This document shows, piece by piece, positions 1 to 6,586 of a stretch of DNA of 9,612 nucleotides; the first letter of the stretch is position 1; the number at the start of each line of letters is the position of its first letter. The stretch is from an uncultured Bacteroidota bacterium. Its GTDB lineage: Bacteria; Bacteroidota; Bacteroidia; Chitinophagales; Saprospiraceae. The DNA lies in contig CALGAA010000257.1 in the NCBI GenBank assembly GCA_937952445.1, positions 1-9,612 of the forward strand, written 5' to 3'. The position numbers and the translations under genes are program-made. A model generated the notes under the pieces. That model did no database searches. It saw only the letters and a list, made by a program, of their open reading frames with translations, and had not been told where the DNA came from.

Positions 1-281
1 AACTCTACCCGGAGTGGCAGGAAAAATACAACGTTTCCCTCATTGCGGTCAGTACGGATGATGCGCGAACATCCAGCCGCATCAAATCAACCGTGGCGCA
101 GCAAAAATGGCCCTTTGAGGTCTACCATGACATGGAGGGAAAGACAAAACAAGTCTTCAACTTCACTTCGATTCCGTTCACGGCGGTTTTTGATTCCAAA
201 GGGAATCTGGCGTATACGCACGTGGGGTACAAAAGCGGTGATGAATTGAAACTGGCGGAGAAATTAGCCGAAATGGAGTAA
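1..281 (+). CDS. TlpA/AhpC-like thioredoxin-fold protein, 3' end only
   Basis: The last 92 residues of a protein whose start lies left of the window, read from base 3 to a TAA at 279-281. The segment matches the C-terminal half of TlpA/ResA-type thioredoxin-fold proteins: a strand with IAVSTDDAR, a helix, WPFEVYHD, a predicted cis-proline loop (TSIPFTAVFD, Pro58 of the visible part), then a strand and GNLAYTHVGY before a final helix. Family members reduce or exchange disulfides, or act as peroxidases, usually in the periplasm. The CxxC motif would lie upstream of the window, so whether this copy is redox-active cannot be judged. It is the only plus-strand gene and converges with the metallophosphoesterase gene. 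The fold is sure; the exact subfamily is not. Confidence 0.85.
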   Translation, partial: LYPEWQEKYNVSLIAVSTDDARTSSRIKSTVAQQKWPFEVYHDMEGKTKQVFNFTSIPFTAVFDSKGNLAYTHVGYKSGDELKLAEKLAEME

Positions 282-524
282 ATCGCGGTAGATACCAGCT
301 TAAATGAATCTTCACCCGATCATCGCGGGTCAAAAGTTACAAAGAGGTCGGATGGGCGTAAATCGTCCCGGTCCAATAATTTACATCGATGGGGAAGCAG
401 ATCGACCCGGGCCATTGGGGTAACCTTGTTGAGGTCAAAATGCGTTTGCCTGAGGATTTTATAACCAAAACCCGACTTCGGTTAGGTCACAGAACCAACC
501 ATGAATCCACCCGGATTCAATCGT
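282..524. other. Convergent intergenic spacer with weak dyads
   Basis: A 243-bp spacer between the stop codons of the plus-strand thioredoxin gene and the minus-strand phosphoesterase gene. I see no convincing gene. It holds a 5-bp inverted repeat ACCCG/CGGGT around 313-329 and a small dyad at 469-483. A minus-strand frame is open from 481 to 320 and contains a 31-codon ATG reading (415-320), but it has no recognisable family. Terminators for both flanking genes would be expected here; only the 469-483 dyad is a weak candidate. Confidence 0.5.
469..483 (-). terminator. Possible weak terminator after the phosphoesterase gene
   Basis: On the minus strand this reads AACCGAAGTCGGGTT, which can pair as CCGA/TCGG or AACC/GGTT, and is followed by TTGGTTAT. 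It lies about 42 bp beyond the phosphoesterase stop, the right side for a terminator. The stem is short and the T-run is interrupted, so this is only a candidate. Confidence 0.2.
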
Positions 525-1421
525 TTATTCCGAAAACCGAATCGAATCTGTCTTTCTGAATCCGGTCAGATTCATCGACAATTCCTGATCAATCTCCAAT
601 ATAGCAAAGCTGTTGTTCTCCAACCCACTGCCCTCCACAGCTGCCGGAAGTGTATAGTACACGATATCGTTGATGGTACTCATATCCCCCGGATGGTAAT
701 GACCCTGGATCACCAAAATGACGTTTCCCGCCTCTTCCAGTATATTCCGGACCGCCGCTGCATTGCGGACACAATAGGAGGCATTCCCTTCTTTTTCGTC
801 CAGGCGTTGATGAACAAAAACAATAGCGGGTTTTTTGGTTCGACTGAGGTCCTGGTGCAACCAATCCAATTGAGCGCGGGGAATATTGGAATCCTTCCAA
901 TCGAAATTTCCGTGGTCATACTCCTCGCCTGAGGAGGTGTAATTGGCATCCAACACGACAAAATGGAAGTTCTTTCTATCAAACGAATAATAGCTTTGGG
1001 GAGGGTTGATCCCGCTGATCGTCACCCCATCCAAAAACTGTTGTTTGGAAATGCTGTCGTGATCGTGGTTGCCCAGTACGTGGTACGTGGGACCGTCGAA
1101 TCGATTCATTTCGTTCGAAATGGTCTTTAGGTATTCCAGCGTTTCCGATTCCACTGGCGGATCGTTCTGATCTTTGAAATCCCCGATTTGGATGAGGAAG
1201 TCGACTTTTTCACGATTCATCACGGTGATGCATTCAGCCAATTTTTGAAGCGATTCTCTGTAATAGCGGGAACTTCCATCCGGCGTGTCCCGGTCGGCAA
1301 AATGCAAATCGGTGATCAATCCAAACCGGATCGAATCCCGGCGCCATGGGAATGGAAATTTCCCCAATGTCAGCCCCCCGATCAGCGTGGTAGAAGCATA
1401 TAAAAATTCTTTTCTGTTCAT
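525..1421 (-). CDS. Exported calcineurin-like metallophosphoesterase, ADPRM-like
   Basis: A 298-residue two-metal phosphoesterase. The motifs appear in order: D38-L-H40 in ITDLHFAD, GD81 in IQIGDFKD, GNHD with N118 and H119, H204 in FVHQ, and GH241-Y-H243 near the C-terminus. The N-terminal reading FGLITDLHFAD followed by RYYRESLQKL resembles the Mn-dependent ADP-ribose/CDP-alcohol diphosphatase (ADPRM) group, which hydrolyses nucleotide diphosphate linkages; the true substrate cannot be told. The first 20 residues, MNRKEFLYASTTLIGGLTLG, are a signal-like segment with a Tat-like RKEFL, giving an arginine-lysine pair instead of twin arginine, so periplasmic location is likely. It begins 84 bp after the M1 peptidase stop and may share its transcript. 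The ATG at 1421 fits the signal sequence and has no strong ribosome binding site. Confidence 0.85.
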   Translation of the reverse strand: MNRKEFLYASTTLIGGLTLGKFPFPWRRDSIRFGLITDLHFADRDTPDGSSRYYRESLQKLAECITVMNREKVDFLIQIGDFKDQNDPPVESETLEYLKTISNEMNRFDGPTYHVLGNHDHDSISKQQFLDGVTISGINPPQSYYSFDRKNFHFVVLDANYTSSGEEYDHGNFDWKDSNIPRAQLDWLHQDLSRTKKPAIVFVHQRLDEKEGNASYCVRNAAAVRNILEEAGNVILVIQGHYHPGDMSTINDIVYYTLPAAVEGSGLENNSFAILEIDQELSMNLTGFRKTDSIRFSE

Positions 1422-1505
1422 ATTGATCTCAGTTCATTGGGTAAGGTTATAAAAAATCAATTATCGCCCCAATTAAACTTTATAGTTTTCATCGCTCCTG
1501 GTTCA
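1422..1505 (-). other. Gap between peptidase and phosphoesterase genes
   Basis: An 84-bp AT-rich gap. Read on the minus strand it contains two short 4-bp dyads (AACT/AGTT and AATT/AATT) and a T-rich tract TTGATTTTTTATAA just before the phosphoesterase start. No good terminator and no clear TAnnTTTG-type Bacteroidota promoter is visible, so read-through from the peptidase gene is plausible. Confidence 0.35.
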
Positions 1506-3302
1506 TTATTCCACCGGGTATGGTTTGCTGGTTAGTGGAAAAGTGGAAACGTAAAAATCAGGATCGATTCCGATGTCGGAATAATTTATACCAGCCTTCA
1601 CAGGAACAGAGCTCCATTGATCGGAAGCATCGTCCAACCATTTTTCCTCACCGGCGATCGTAATCCGGATGGGCATCGCAAAACCCTCCACGACGTTGTC
1701 GTATCGATATCGCAAATGTCCCTCGTCCAACCAATAACTCAAAACCGGTATGCGGGCATCCCGAATATACTGGTCAAAAAACGAAGTCAGATCAACATCG
1801 GTATGTTGGTTGATATACCCTTCTATGTCTTCTGCCAAAACGGTCTGATGATAAAATTCTTCGTTTAACCCTCGCAGTATGGTGCGCCATTTTTCATCGT
1901 CGTCGATCAGTTGTCGAACCATATGCCACATATTCGCTCCCTTATAATACATGTCCGTGCCGCTACATCCCCCATCGGATACGCCGTAGACCCCTTGCAA
2001 GGGGCATTTATTCTCGGTATTGGCCCGCACACCCCGGACATATTCAGCACCGGCTTTCTGACCAAAATGATAGTCAACGAACAAACTTTCGCTGTAACTG
2101 GTGAAACTCTCATGAATCCAGAAGTCCGCCATATCGGCATACGTAATGTTGTTGGCAAACCATTCATGGCCCGATTCGTGGATGATAATGAAATCAAATT
2201 TCAGCCCCCACCCGGAATGACTCAGATCGCGCCCCAGGTATCCGTTCCCAAATCCATTGCCATAGGTCACGCTGCTTTGGTGTTCCATTCCCAGATAAGG
2301 CGCCTCGACCAGCTTATAACCATCTTCGTAAAAGGGGTAAGGACCAAACCAATGTTCAAATGCCTCGAGCATCATTGATACCTGCTTAAATTGTTGGCGG
2401 GCCTTCTCCAGGTTGTACGACAGCACATAATAATCACAATCCAACGGTCCTTTTTCGCCCTGATACACCTCCGAAAAATGGACATAATCCCCGATATTGA
2501 TGTTTACTCCGTAATTATTGATCGGGTTGGAGACGAACCAGGTGAATGTTTTGCGCCCACCCGGATGTTCAGTCACAGAACGCAATCGGCCATTGGATAC
2601 ATTGGTCAGTCCTGGTGGAACATTCGCTGAGATTTGCATACTGTCTACCTCGTCTGCAGGGTGATCCTTGCACGGCCACCATATGCTCGCGCCCGCCGAT
2701 TGATTACTGTTCGCAATGAACCAGTTACCGTTCTGATCTTTATCCCAGGTAATCCCGCCACTCCACGGCGGACGTACACTTTCTACCGGATGTCCGCCAT
2801 ATCTTACTACGACCTCGAGGATTGCCCCCCGGGGTTGGTCTTCTTCCAATTCAACAAAATAAGAATCAAATTTCCGGGTATAGGTGAGCGGACGCCCGTT
2901 TTGGGTGATTTCATATACGTTCAGCGGATCCTGAAGATCTACCTGAAGCACCTTACCAGGTTCCAGCACTTTATACCGGATGGTGTTGGATCCCTCCAGC
3001 CTCTTGTCTTCGGGATATACTTCCACATAGAGATCGTAATACCTGACGTCCCACCAGGCCCGCTCGGCCCCATACGCCCCCCGAATGGAGTCTTCTTTCG
3101 TAAAAGCACGTTCCTGACCAATTGCAGGAACCCCACCTGACATCACCACAATCAAAGCAAATACACCAAACCCCAATTTGCAAACCGTATTTCGGAATCC
3201 GGCCGACCAACTCTTTCCGCCCCCTGCTTGTAAGGCAGGGTTCTTCCTCGTATGATTAATGAATTCCCTACCTTCGGGAGTAGATTTAGTCGATCTGCCC
3301 AT
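1506..3302 (-). CDS. M1-family zinc metallopeptidase, exported
   Basis: A gluzincin peptidase. Numbering below counts from the upstream GTG at 3392. The zinc site is HESGHEW (H405, E406, H409) with the third ligand E428 in HESF, giving HExxH-x18-E. The substrate-side GxMEN motif reads GMEHQ (368-372), a variant I associate with Bacteroidota M1 proteins, and Y482 of YYKGA is the probable catalytic tyrosine. An N-terminal beta domain (about 105-310) precedes the catalytic domain; a short beta domain ends the protein and the large helical C-terminal domain is absent. A hydrophobic stretch (74-92) ends in AIG before QERAFTKED, a likely signal-peptide junction. The start is uncertain: GTG 3392, ATG 3368, ATG 3302 and TTG 3176 are in frame. 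I chose ATG 3302, but every ATG leaves an unusually long charged N-region. It probably clips peptides in the periplasm or at the surface. Confidence 0.9.
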   Translation of the reverse strand: MGRSTKSTPEGREFINHTRKNPALQAGGGKSWSAGFRNTVCKLGFGVFALIVVMSGGVPAIGQERAFTKEDSIRGAYGAERAWWDVRYYDLYVEVYPEDKRLEGSNTIRYKVLEPGKVLQVDLQDPLNVYEITQNGRPLTYTRKFDSYFVELEEDQPRGAILEVVVRYGGHPVESVRPPWSGGITWDKDQNGNWFIANSNQSAGASIWWPCKDHPADEVDSMQISANVPPGLTNVSNGRLRSVTEHPGGRKTFTWFVSNPINNYGVNINIGDYVHFSEVYQGEKGPLDCDYYVLSYNLEKARQQFKQVSMMLEAFEHWFGPYPFYEDGYKLVEAPYLGMEHQSSVTYGNGFGNGYLGRDLSHSGWGLKFDFIIIHESGHEWFANNITYADMADFWIHESFTSYSESLFVDYHFGQKAGAEYVRGVRANTENKCPLQGVYGVSDGGCSGTDMYYKGANMWHMVRQLIDDDEKWRTILRGLNEEFYHQTVLAEDIEGYINQHTDVDLTSFFDQYIRDARIPVLSYWLDEGHLRYRYDNVVEGFAMPIRITIAGEEKWLDDASDQWSSVPVKAGINYSDIGIDPDFYVSTFPLTSKPYPVE

Positions 3303-3332
3303 CACCTTGAAGTCGGGAAAAATACCGGTGAT
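3222..3332. repeat. Block of three inverted repeats at the peptidase gene start
   Basis: Three dyads occur within 111 bp: CCCTGC/GCAGGG at 3222-3240 with a 7-nt loop; CTAC/GTAG at 3268-3283 around CTTCGGGA; and ATCACC/GGTGAT at 3301-3332 with a 20-nt spacer. The block lies inside the open frame that leads into the M1 peptidase, before its hydrophobic signal segment, and encodes residues unlike a signal peptide. It could be a dispersed palindromic repeat, the remnant of a small mobile element, or structured 5' leader RNA. Copies elsewhere in the genome cannot be seen from this window. Confidence 0.35.
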
Positions 3333-3524
3333 CGAACTTACAGTTTGTCGGTCGATATAATTGGTCATAAGCCGAATGTTAGTGCACCACACGGTTTGGT
3401 TCCTGTACTTTGGACCACCTTACTCATTGAAATCTGTAGGTACCCTTTCGTTTCGGATTTACCACCTATAGCCCAAAATAATTAAATAGCCCCCTGTTTT
3501 GCTGTGATGCGTTGGTTGCAAAAT
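3303..3524 (-). other. Leader region between LytTR regulator and M1 peptidase
   Basis: About 220 bp from the chosen peptidase ATG back to the LytTR stop. No independent gene is recognised. On the minus strand an ATG at about 3428 opens a 20-codon frame reading MSKVVQSTGTKPCGALTFGL and ending in a TGA that overlaps the ATG at 3368; a leader peptide is possible but unproven. Two 7-bp direct repeats are present: ATAGCCC at 3468-3474 and 3486-3492, and ACCACCT at 3414-3420 and 3461-3467. An AT-rich stretch (TTAATTATTTTGGG on the minus strand, about 3471-3484) is the best place to look for a promoter but does not match the Bacteroidota consensus well. Confidence 0.3.
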
Positions 3525-4301
3525 CTAATTTCGTAAGAAATCCCTGAGGTCTTTACCACCACGCTTGGAAGCGTGAATGGTTTCACCGTCTTTAAAGGTA
3601 AGTAATAATCTGCTGTGGTCATAACGGCTTATCTGAGACAAATTGACCACTGCAGCCGCACTGATCTGAAAAAAAGAGGGATGATCCCGCAATTGGTCCT
3701 TGTAATAGCCCAAATGTCTGACCGATTGCAGGTCCTTGCCTTCGGTCAGGCGGATGGTCGTCATCGAGCTATTGGCTTCGAAATATTTAATTTTTTCCAC
3801 ATCGACGTACTCGATCACTCCTTTGATCATCAGTATGGGAATTTGTCCCAAACCATGGCTTTTTTGGGTCGACAACTGCGAGATTAATTCGAGGTTATCG
3901 TTGATTTTTTTCTCCTGTTGGATCCTCGTGGTGGCTTTGTGAACAGCCTGGATCAATTCATCGGTACTGATCGGCTTGTACAAATAGTCGGACGCCGAGA
4001 CCCGGATAGCTTTCAACAAATATTCCTGTTCATTCTGACCCGTGGTAAAAATAATGGCCGGCATTTTGATATCGGGATGATCCCGGACGTATTCGATAAG
4101 ATCGAATCCACTTCCTGAAGGCAAACCAATATCGAGAAACAGGATGTGGTACACGTTTTGCTCCACCAGGTTTTTGGCTTCATCCAGGTGAGCGGTCTGA
4201 TCGATAACCCCAATCAAAGGGCAATACTTCCGCAGTTTATTTTTCAGCAAATCGGAAGCTTTCCTGTTATCTTCGACAATCAGACTATTGAACGACTTCA
4301 T
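3525..4301 (-). CDS. LytTR-family response regulator
   Basis: A 258-residue two-domain regulator. The receiver domain (about 5-125) has the acidic pair E10-D11, the phospho-acceptor D57 in FLDIGLP, T86/T87 in FTTGQ and K109 in YLYKPI, so all phosphorylation residues are present. A charged helical linker (about 125-150) leads to a LytTR DNA-binding domain (about 154-256: YVDVEKIKYFEAN, then HPSFFQISAAAVVNLSQI, then ASKRGGKDLRDFL). Such proteins bind paired direct repeats in promoters and are normally driven by LytS/YehU-type histidine kinases; none lies in this window. The usual FFRIHxSxIVN loop reads FFQISAAAVVN, which is unusual. The gene begins 34 bp after the short SurA stop, suggesting co-transcription with the folding genes. 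The start ATG has no Shine-Dalgarno. Confidence 0.93.
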   Translation of the reverse strand: MKSFNSLIVEDNRKASDLLKNKLRKYCPLIGVIDQTAHLDEAKNLVEQNVYHILFLDIGLPSGSGFDLIEYVRDHPDIKMPAIIFTTGQNEQEYLLKAIRVSASDYLYKPISTDELIQAVHKATTRIQQEKKINDNLELISQLSTQKSHGLGQIPILMIKGVIEYVDVEKIKYFEANSSMTTIRLTEGKDLQSVRHLGYYKDQLRDHPSFFQISAAAVVNLSQISRYDHSRLLLTFKDGETIHASKRGGKDLRDFLRN

Positions 4302-4330
4302 TGAAGGTCACATTAATAAAAGGACACCCC

Positions 4331-4348
4331 CATGATCACGGTGACATG
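4331..4348 (-). promoter_or_regulatory. Dyad at the SurA-like stop, before the regulator gene
   Basis: CATGATCACGGTGACATG can fold as CATG(a)TCA-CGG-TGACATG, a 7-bp stem with one bulged A, spanning the last codons and the TGA of the short SurA-like gene. On the minus strand it is followed by GGGGGTGTCCTTTTATT. It could slow transcription or shield the 3' end of the upstream message, but the T-run is separated from the stem, so it is not a standard terminator. Confidence 0.2.
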
Positions 4349-5712
4349 GTGTACGTGTTCACCTCTCTCCATGGATCCATGATGGGGCACGATGGCAAAT
4401 ATTTGGGATTGATATAGATGTACGTGGAAGAAATCTTCTTACGCAACCAATCCAACAGGTATTGCTCCTGCCGCTGTTGTATTGCGGCCCGTTTTATTTT
4501 ATCGTAATCCTGCCCCAGATTCGCGGTATGAGGCTTTGTCCTTGAAAACAATTTAATCAATTTGAGGTAGCCTTCTCCCTGTGGTCCGCTTCTCACTTCT
4601 ATCGGCGACGTAATTCCTCCGACCTCGATCGTATCTATGGCAAAATAGACGTCGGTTTCGAGGGCAGGCGTAGGGAAAAAAGTATTCCCGGACTCGGGAT
4701 TGGTGACCCGGCCACCGTTGTGAAAAGAGGGTACTTCATCCGAGCCGTATTGACGAACTGCAAATTCCCAGGGCATGGAATCCCGAAGGATTAGATTCCG
4801 AATCGAGTCCAGCTTATGGTAGGTTAATTCAACATCTTCCGGCGTAATTTCCGGTTTGATCAAAATATGCTCGACGTGGATCCGATTCCCCCGCCGTCCC
4901 TTCATGCGGATGATATGGAATCCAAAATCGGATTCGACGATGTCCGAGACCTCGCCTTCTTCCAGGTTGAACGCGGCCGCTTCAAATTCCGGTACAAAAG
5001 TTCCCCGCATTTGCCAACCCAGATCACCTCCTACCCGTGCTGAGCCGGGATCATCGGAATAGGTGCGCGCTAACGTATTAAAATTCTCACCCGCCTCGAT
5101 CTTGTTTTTGATTTGAACTGCGAGGGCGATCGCTTTTTCGCGTTCTTCCTGATTGACTTCCGGAAACATCACCAACTCACCGATTTCTACTTCCGAGTTG
5201 AAATACGGCAGAGAATCCTTGGGCAATGATTCGAAATAATCAATGACTTCTTTCGGAGTGATTTTGACATTTCCCAGGATAGTGGCCTGCATTTGCCGGG
5301 CCAGCGCCTGCTCCTTCATATCTTTACGCATCATCCGTTTGACCTGAGACACGTTTTTTCCATAATAATTCTGAAACCGCTCGATGTCGCCGTTCATGGT
5401 TTGGATGATGTATTGGATTTTCCGGTCTAATTCCTGCTCTACCTGGGCATCGGGGATTACAACGCTATCCAATTTGGCCTGGTCCACCATGAGTTTGTTC
5501 AAAAACATACTCTGAATGACCTGACAACTATCTTCCTGCCTCAGTCCACCCGTTACAGCGGTCTGATAATCCAGGTTGCTCAGCAATTCGGACGACAACA
5601 GAATTTCACCCCCCAACTTGGCGGCTAATTCCTCCAGTACAATGGTGGCGTTGTCCTGTGCAGTAAGATAACCCGCCAGGGCCACCAATAATATCGTTAG
5701 TCTAATTCTCAT
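4336..5712 (-). CDS. SurA-like periplasmic peptidylprolyl isomerase, short paralogue
   Basis: A 458-residue exported chaperone/isomerase. A signal peptide (1-18, ending YLTA before QDN) is followed by a SurA-like helical N-domain (about 20-170). Two parvulin-type domains follow: the first at about 174-273 keeps GGDLGW and the late FGFHIIRM but has EIGELV where the early His of a HIL motif is usual; the second at about 278-388 has HVEHILIK but lacks the late His motif. A C-terminal helix (about 400-430) and a tail with SCPIMDP follow. By analogy with SurA it would bind unfolded outer-membrane proteins in the periplasm; isomerase activity is doubtful given the split motifs. Its ATG overlaps the lipoprotein stop by 11 bp, so translational coupling is likely. 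It is the third gene of the folding cluster. Confidence 0.9.
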   Translation of the reverse strand: MRIRLTILLVALAGYLTAQDNATIVLEELAAKLGGEILLSSELLSNLDYQTAVTGGLRQEDSCQVIQSMFLNKLMVDQAKLDSVVIPDAQVEQELDRKIQYIIQTMNGDIERFQNYYGKNVSQVKRMMRKDMKEQALARQMQATILGNVKITPKEVIDYFESLPKDSLPYFNSEVEIGELVMFPEVNQEEREKAIALAVQIKNKIEAGENFNTLARTYSDDPGSARVGGDLGWQMRGTFVPEFEAAAFNLEEGEVSDIVESDFGFHIIRMKGRRGNRIHVEHILIKPEITPEDVELTYHKLDSIRNLILRDSMPWEFAVRQYGSDEVPSFHNGGRVTNPESGNTFFPTPALETDVYFAIDTIEVGGITSPIEVRSGPQGEGYLKLIKLFSRTKPHTANLGQDYDKIKRAAIQQRQEQYLLDWLRKKISSTYIYINPKYLPSCPIMDPWREVNTYTMSP

Positions 5713-6586
5713 ACTTCGTGATCTTATTTTGCCGAAGTGCCTCCTGGTAAAGGTCTTCTTTCACCTTTTCGAGCCACTCCAGTTTCCTTTTCTGCAAAAT
5801 TGCTTTCTGCGCAAAATTACGAATATAGGTTAAGGGCGCCTCATCTGTTTCCTCAGCAATGTCCATTATCTTTAAAAAATAAAAATGATTGTCATCTTCG
5901 AGTTCGAGCCTATTGCTTTTATTGAGCAAATTTCGAGGCAATTCCTCCGGCAATAGTACCTGCAATTCATCCAGTTCGTGCCATACCGTATCCAAAACAA
6001 AAGCTTCGGAATACAAATCGAGATAACGAACCAAATTAATATCTAATTTTTCTCCGGTCTCCATCTCATCCCACAGTTTTTTGACCGCATCGTACTCATT
6101 TTCCAGGATTGTACGGGGGAACACAGCCAAATTAAATCGTACGATGGTTTTTTTTAGTTTAAACTGATCCGGATTCTGATTAAAGAACGTCTGAATCTCG
6201 GCATCTGTCACGATGGTATCGGAAAAGTTTTTCAACAACTGGTTTTCATAGTTGTGAATAATCAATGATTCCCGATAATCCCGTACCAGGGCGTTGAGTT
6301 TATGAATGTCCCCCATGGAACGTTCAGCTTCGGACAAAAAGACCTCCTTTCGGATCCATCTGTCTGTCAAAGCGTTGGATATCAATACACTATCCGGACT
6401 ATTGAGTTGGTCCGGATACATGGCCTTGAGTTCACCCAGACTCAGAACTTGACCGTTTACCTCTGCTACGGCTACATCAGTAGGCGCCTTTATTTTTTCC
6501 GTTTTCTGGCACCCTGCCCATAATGCGATCGCGATCCCAAAGACGATAATTTTAGGATCTGATAATCGACTCAAGAACCGTTTCAT
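5702..6586 (-). CDS. SurA/PpiC-related lipoprotein without a parvulin domain
   Basis: A 294-residue protein from the ATG at 6586; a TTG three codons upstream (6595) is possible but less likely. The N-terminus MKRFLSRLSDPKIIVFGIAIALWAGCQK is a positively charged, hydrophobic signal ending in a lipobox-like LWAGC (Trp at -3 is not ideal), so a membrane-anchored lipoprotein is likely. The next 90 residues (VAEVNGQVLSLGEL, then a helical stretch with SDTIVTDAEIQTFFNQN) resemble the N-domain of SurA/PpiC/PrsA foldases. The C-terminal part ends in a helical AILQKRKLEWLEK segment as in SurA C-helices, but no HIL, GGxLGW or FHII parvulin motif is seen. It overlaps the long isomerase by 35 bp and the short one by 11 bp. 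It probably works as a non-catalytic chaperone or membrane anchor for the pair; this is inference. Confidence 0.8.
   Translation of the reverse strand: MKRFLSRLSDPKIIVFGIAIALWAGCQKTEKIKAPTDVAVAEVNGQVLSLGELKAMYPDQLNSPDSVLISNALTDRWIRKEVFLSEAERSMGDIHKLNALVRDYRESLIIHNYENQLLKNFSDTIVTDAEIQTFFNQNPDQFKLKKTIVRFNLAVFPRTILENEYDAVKKLWDEMETGEKLDINLVRYLDLYSEAFVLDTVWHELDELQVLLPEELPRNLLNKSNRLELEDDNHFYFLKIMDIAEETDEAPLTYIRNFAQKAILQKRKLEWLEKVKEDLYQEALRQNKITKYEN

Noticed and set aside
320..481. Minus-strand open stretch of about 53 codons in the convergent spacer, with a 31-codon ATG reading from 415
   Set aside because: No recognised family, no ribosome binding site, and an open stretch of this length is expected by chance at this base composition.
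501..932. 143-codon plus-strand open frame opposite the phosphoesterase gene
   Set aside because: It lies antisense to a gene with a complete set of metallophosphoesterase motifs and shows no family-like sequence of its own.
1911..2378. 155-codon plus-strand open frame opposite the zinc-site region of the peptidase
   Set aside because: Antisense of the conserved HExxH region, so the open frame is explained by codon bias of the real gene.
2634..3140. 168-codon plus-strand open frame opposite the M1 peptidase
   Set aside because: Antisense shadow of a well-supported coding region; composition rich in Arg, Pro and Ile from reverse-strand codons, with no domain visible.
3468..3492. ATAGCCC direct repeat as a target-site duplication of an insertion
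   Set aside because: The copies are only 11 bp apart and flank no element; they do not bracket the hairpin block.
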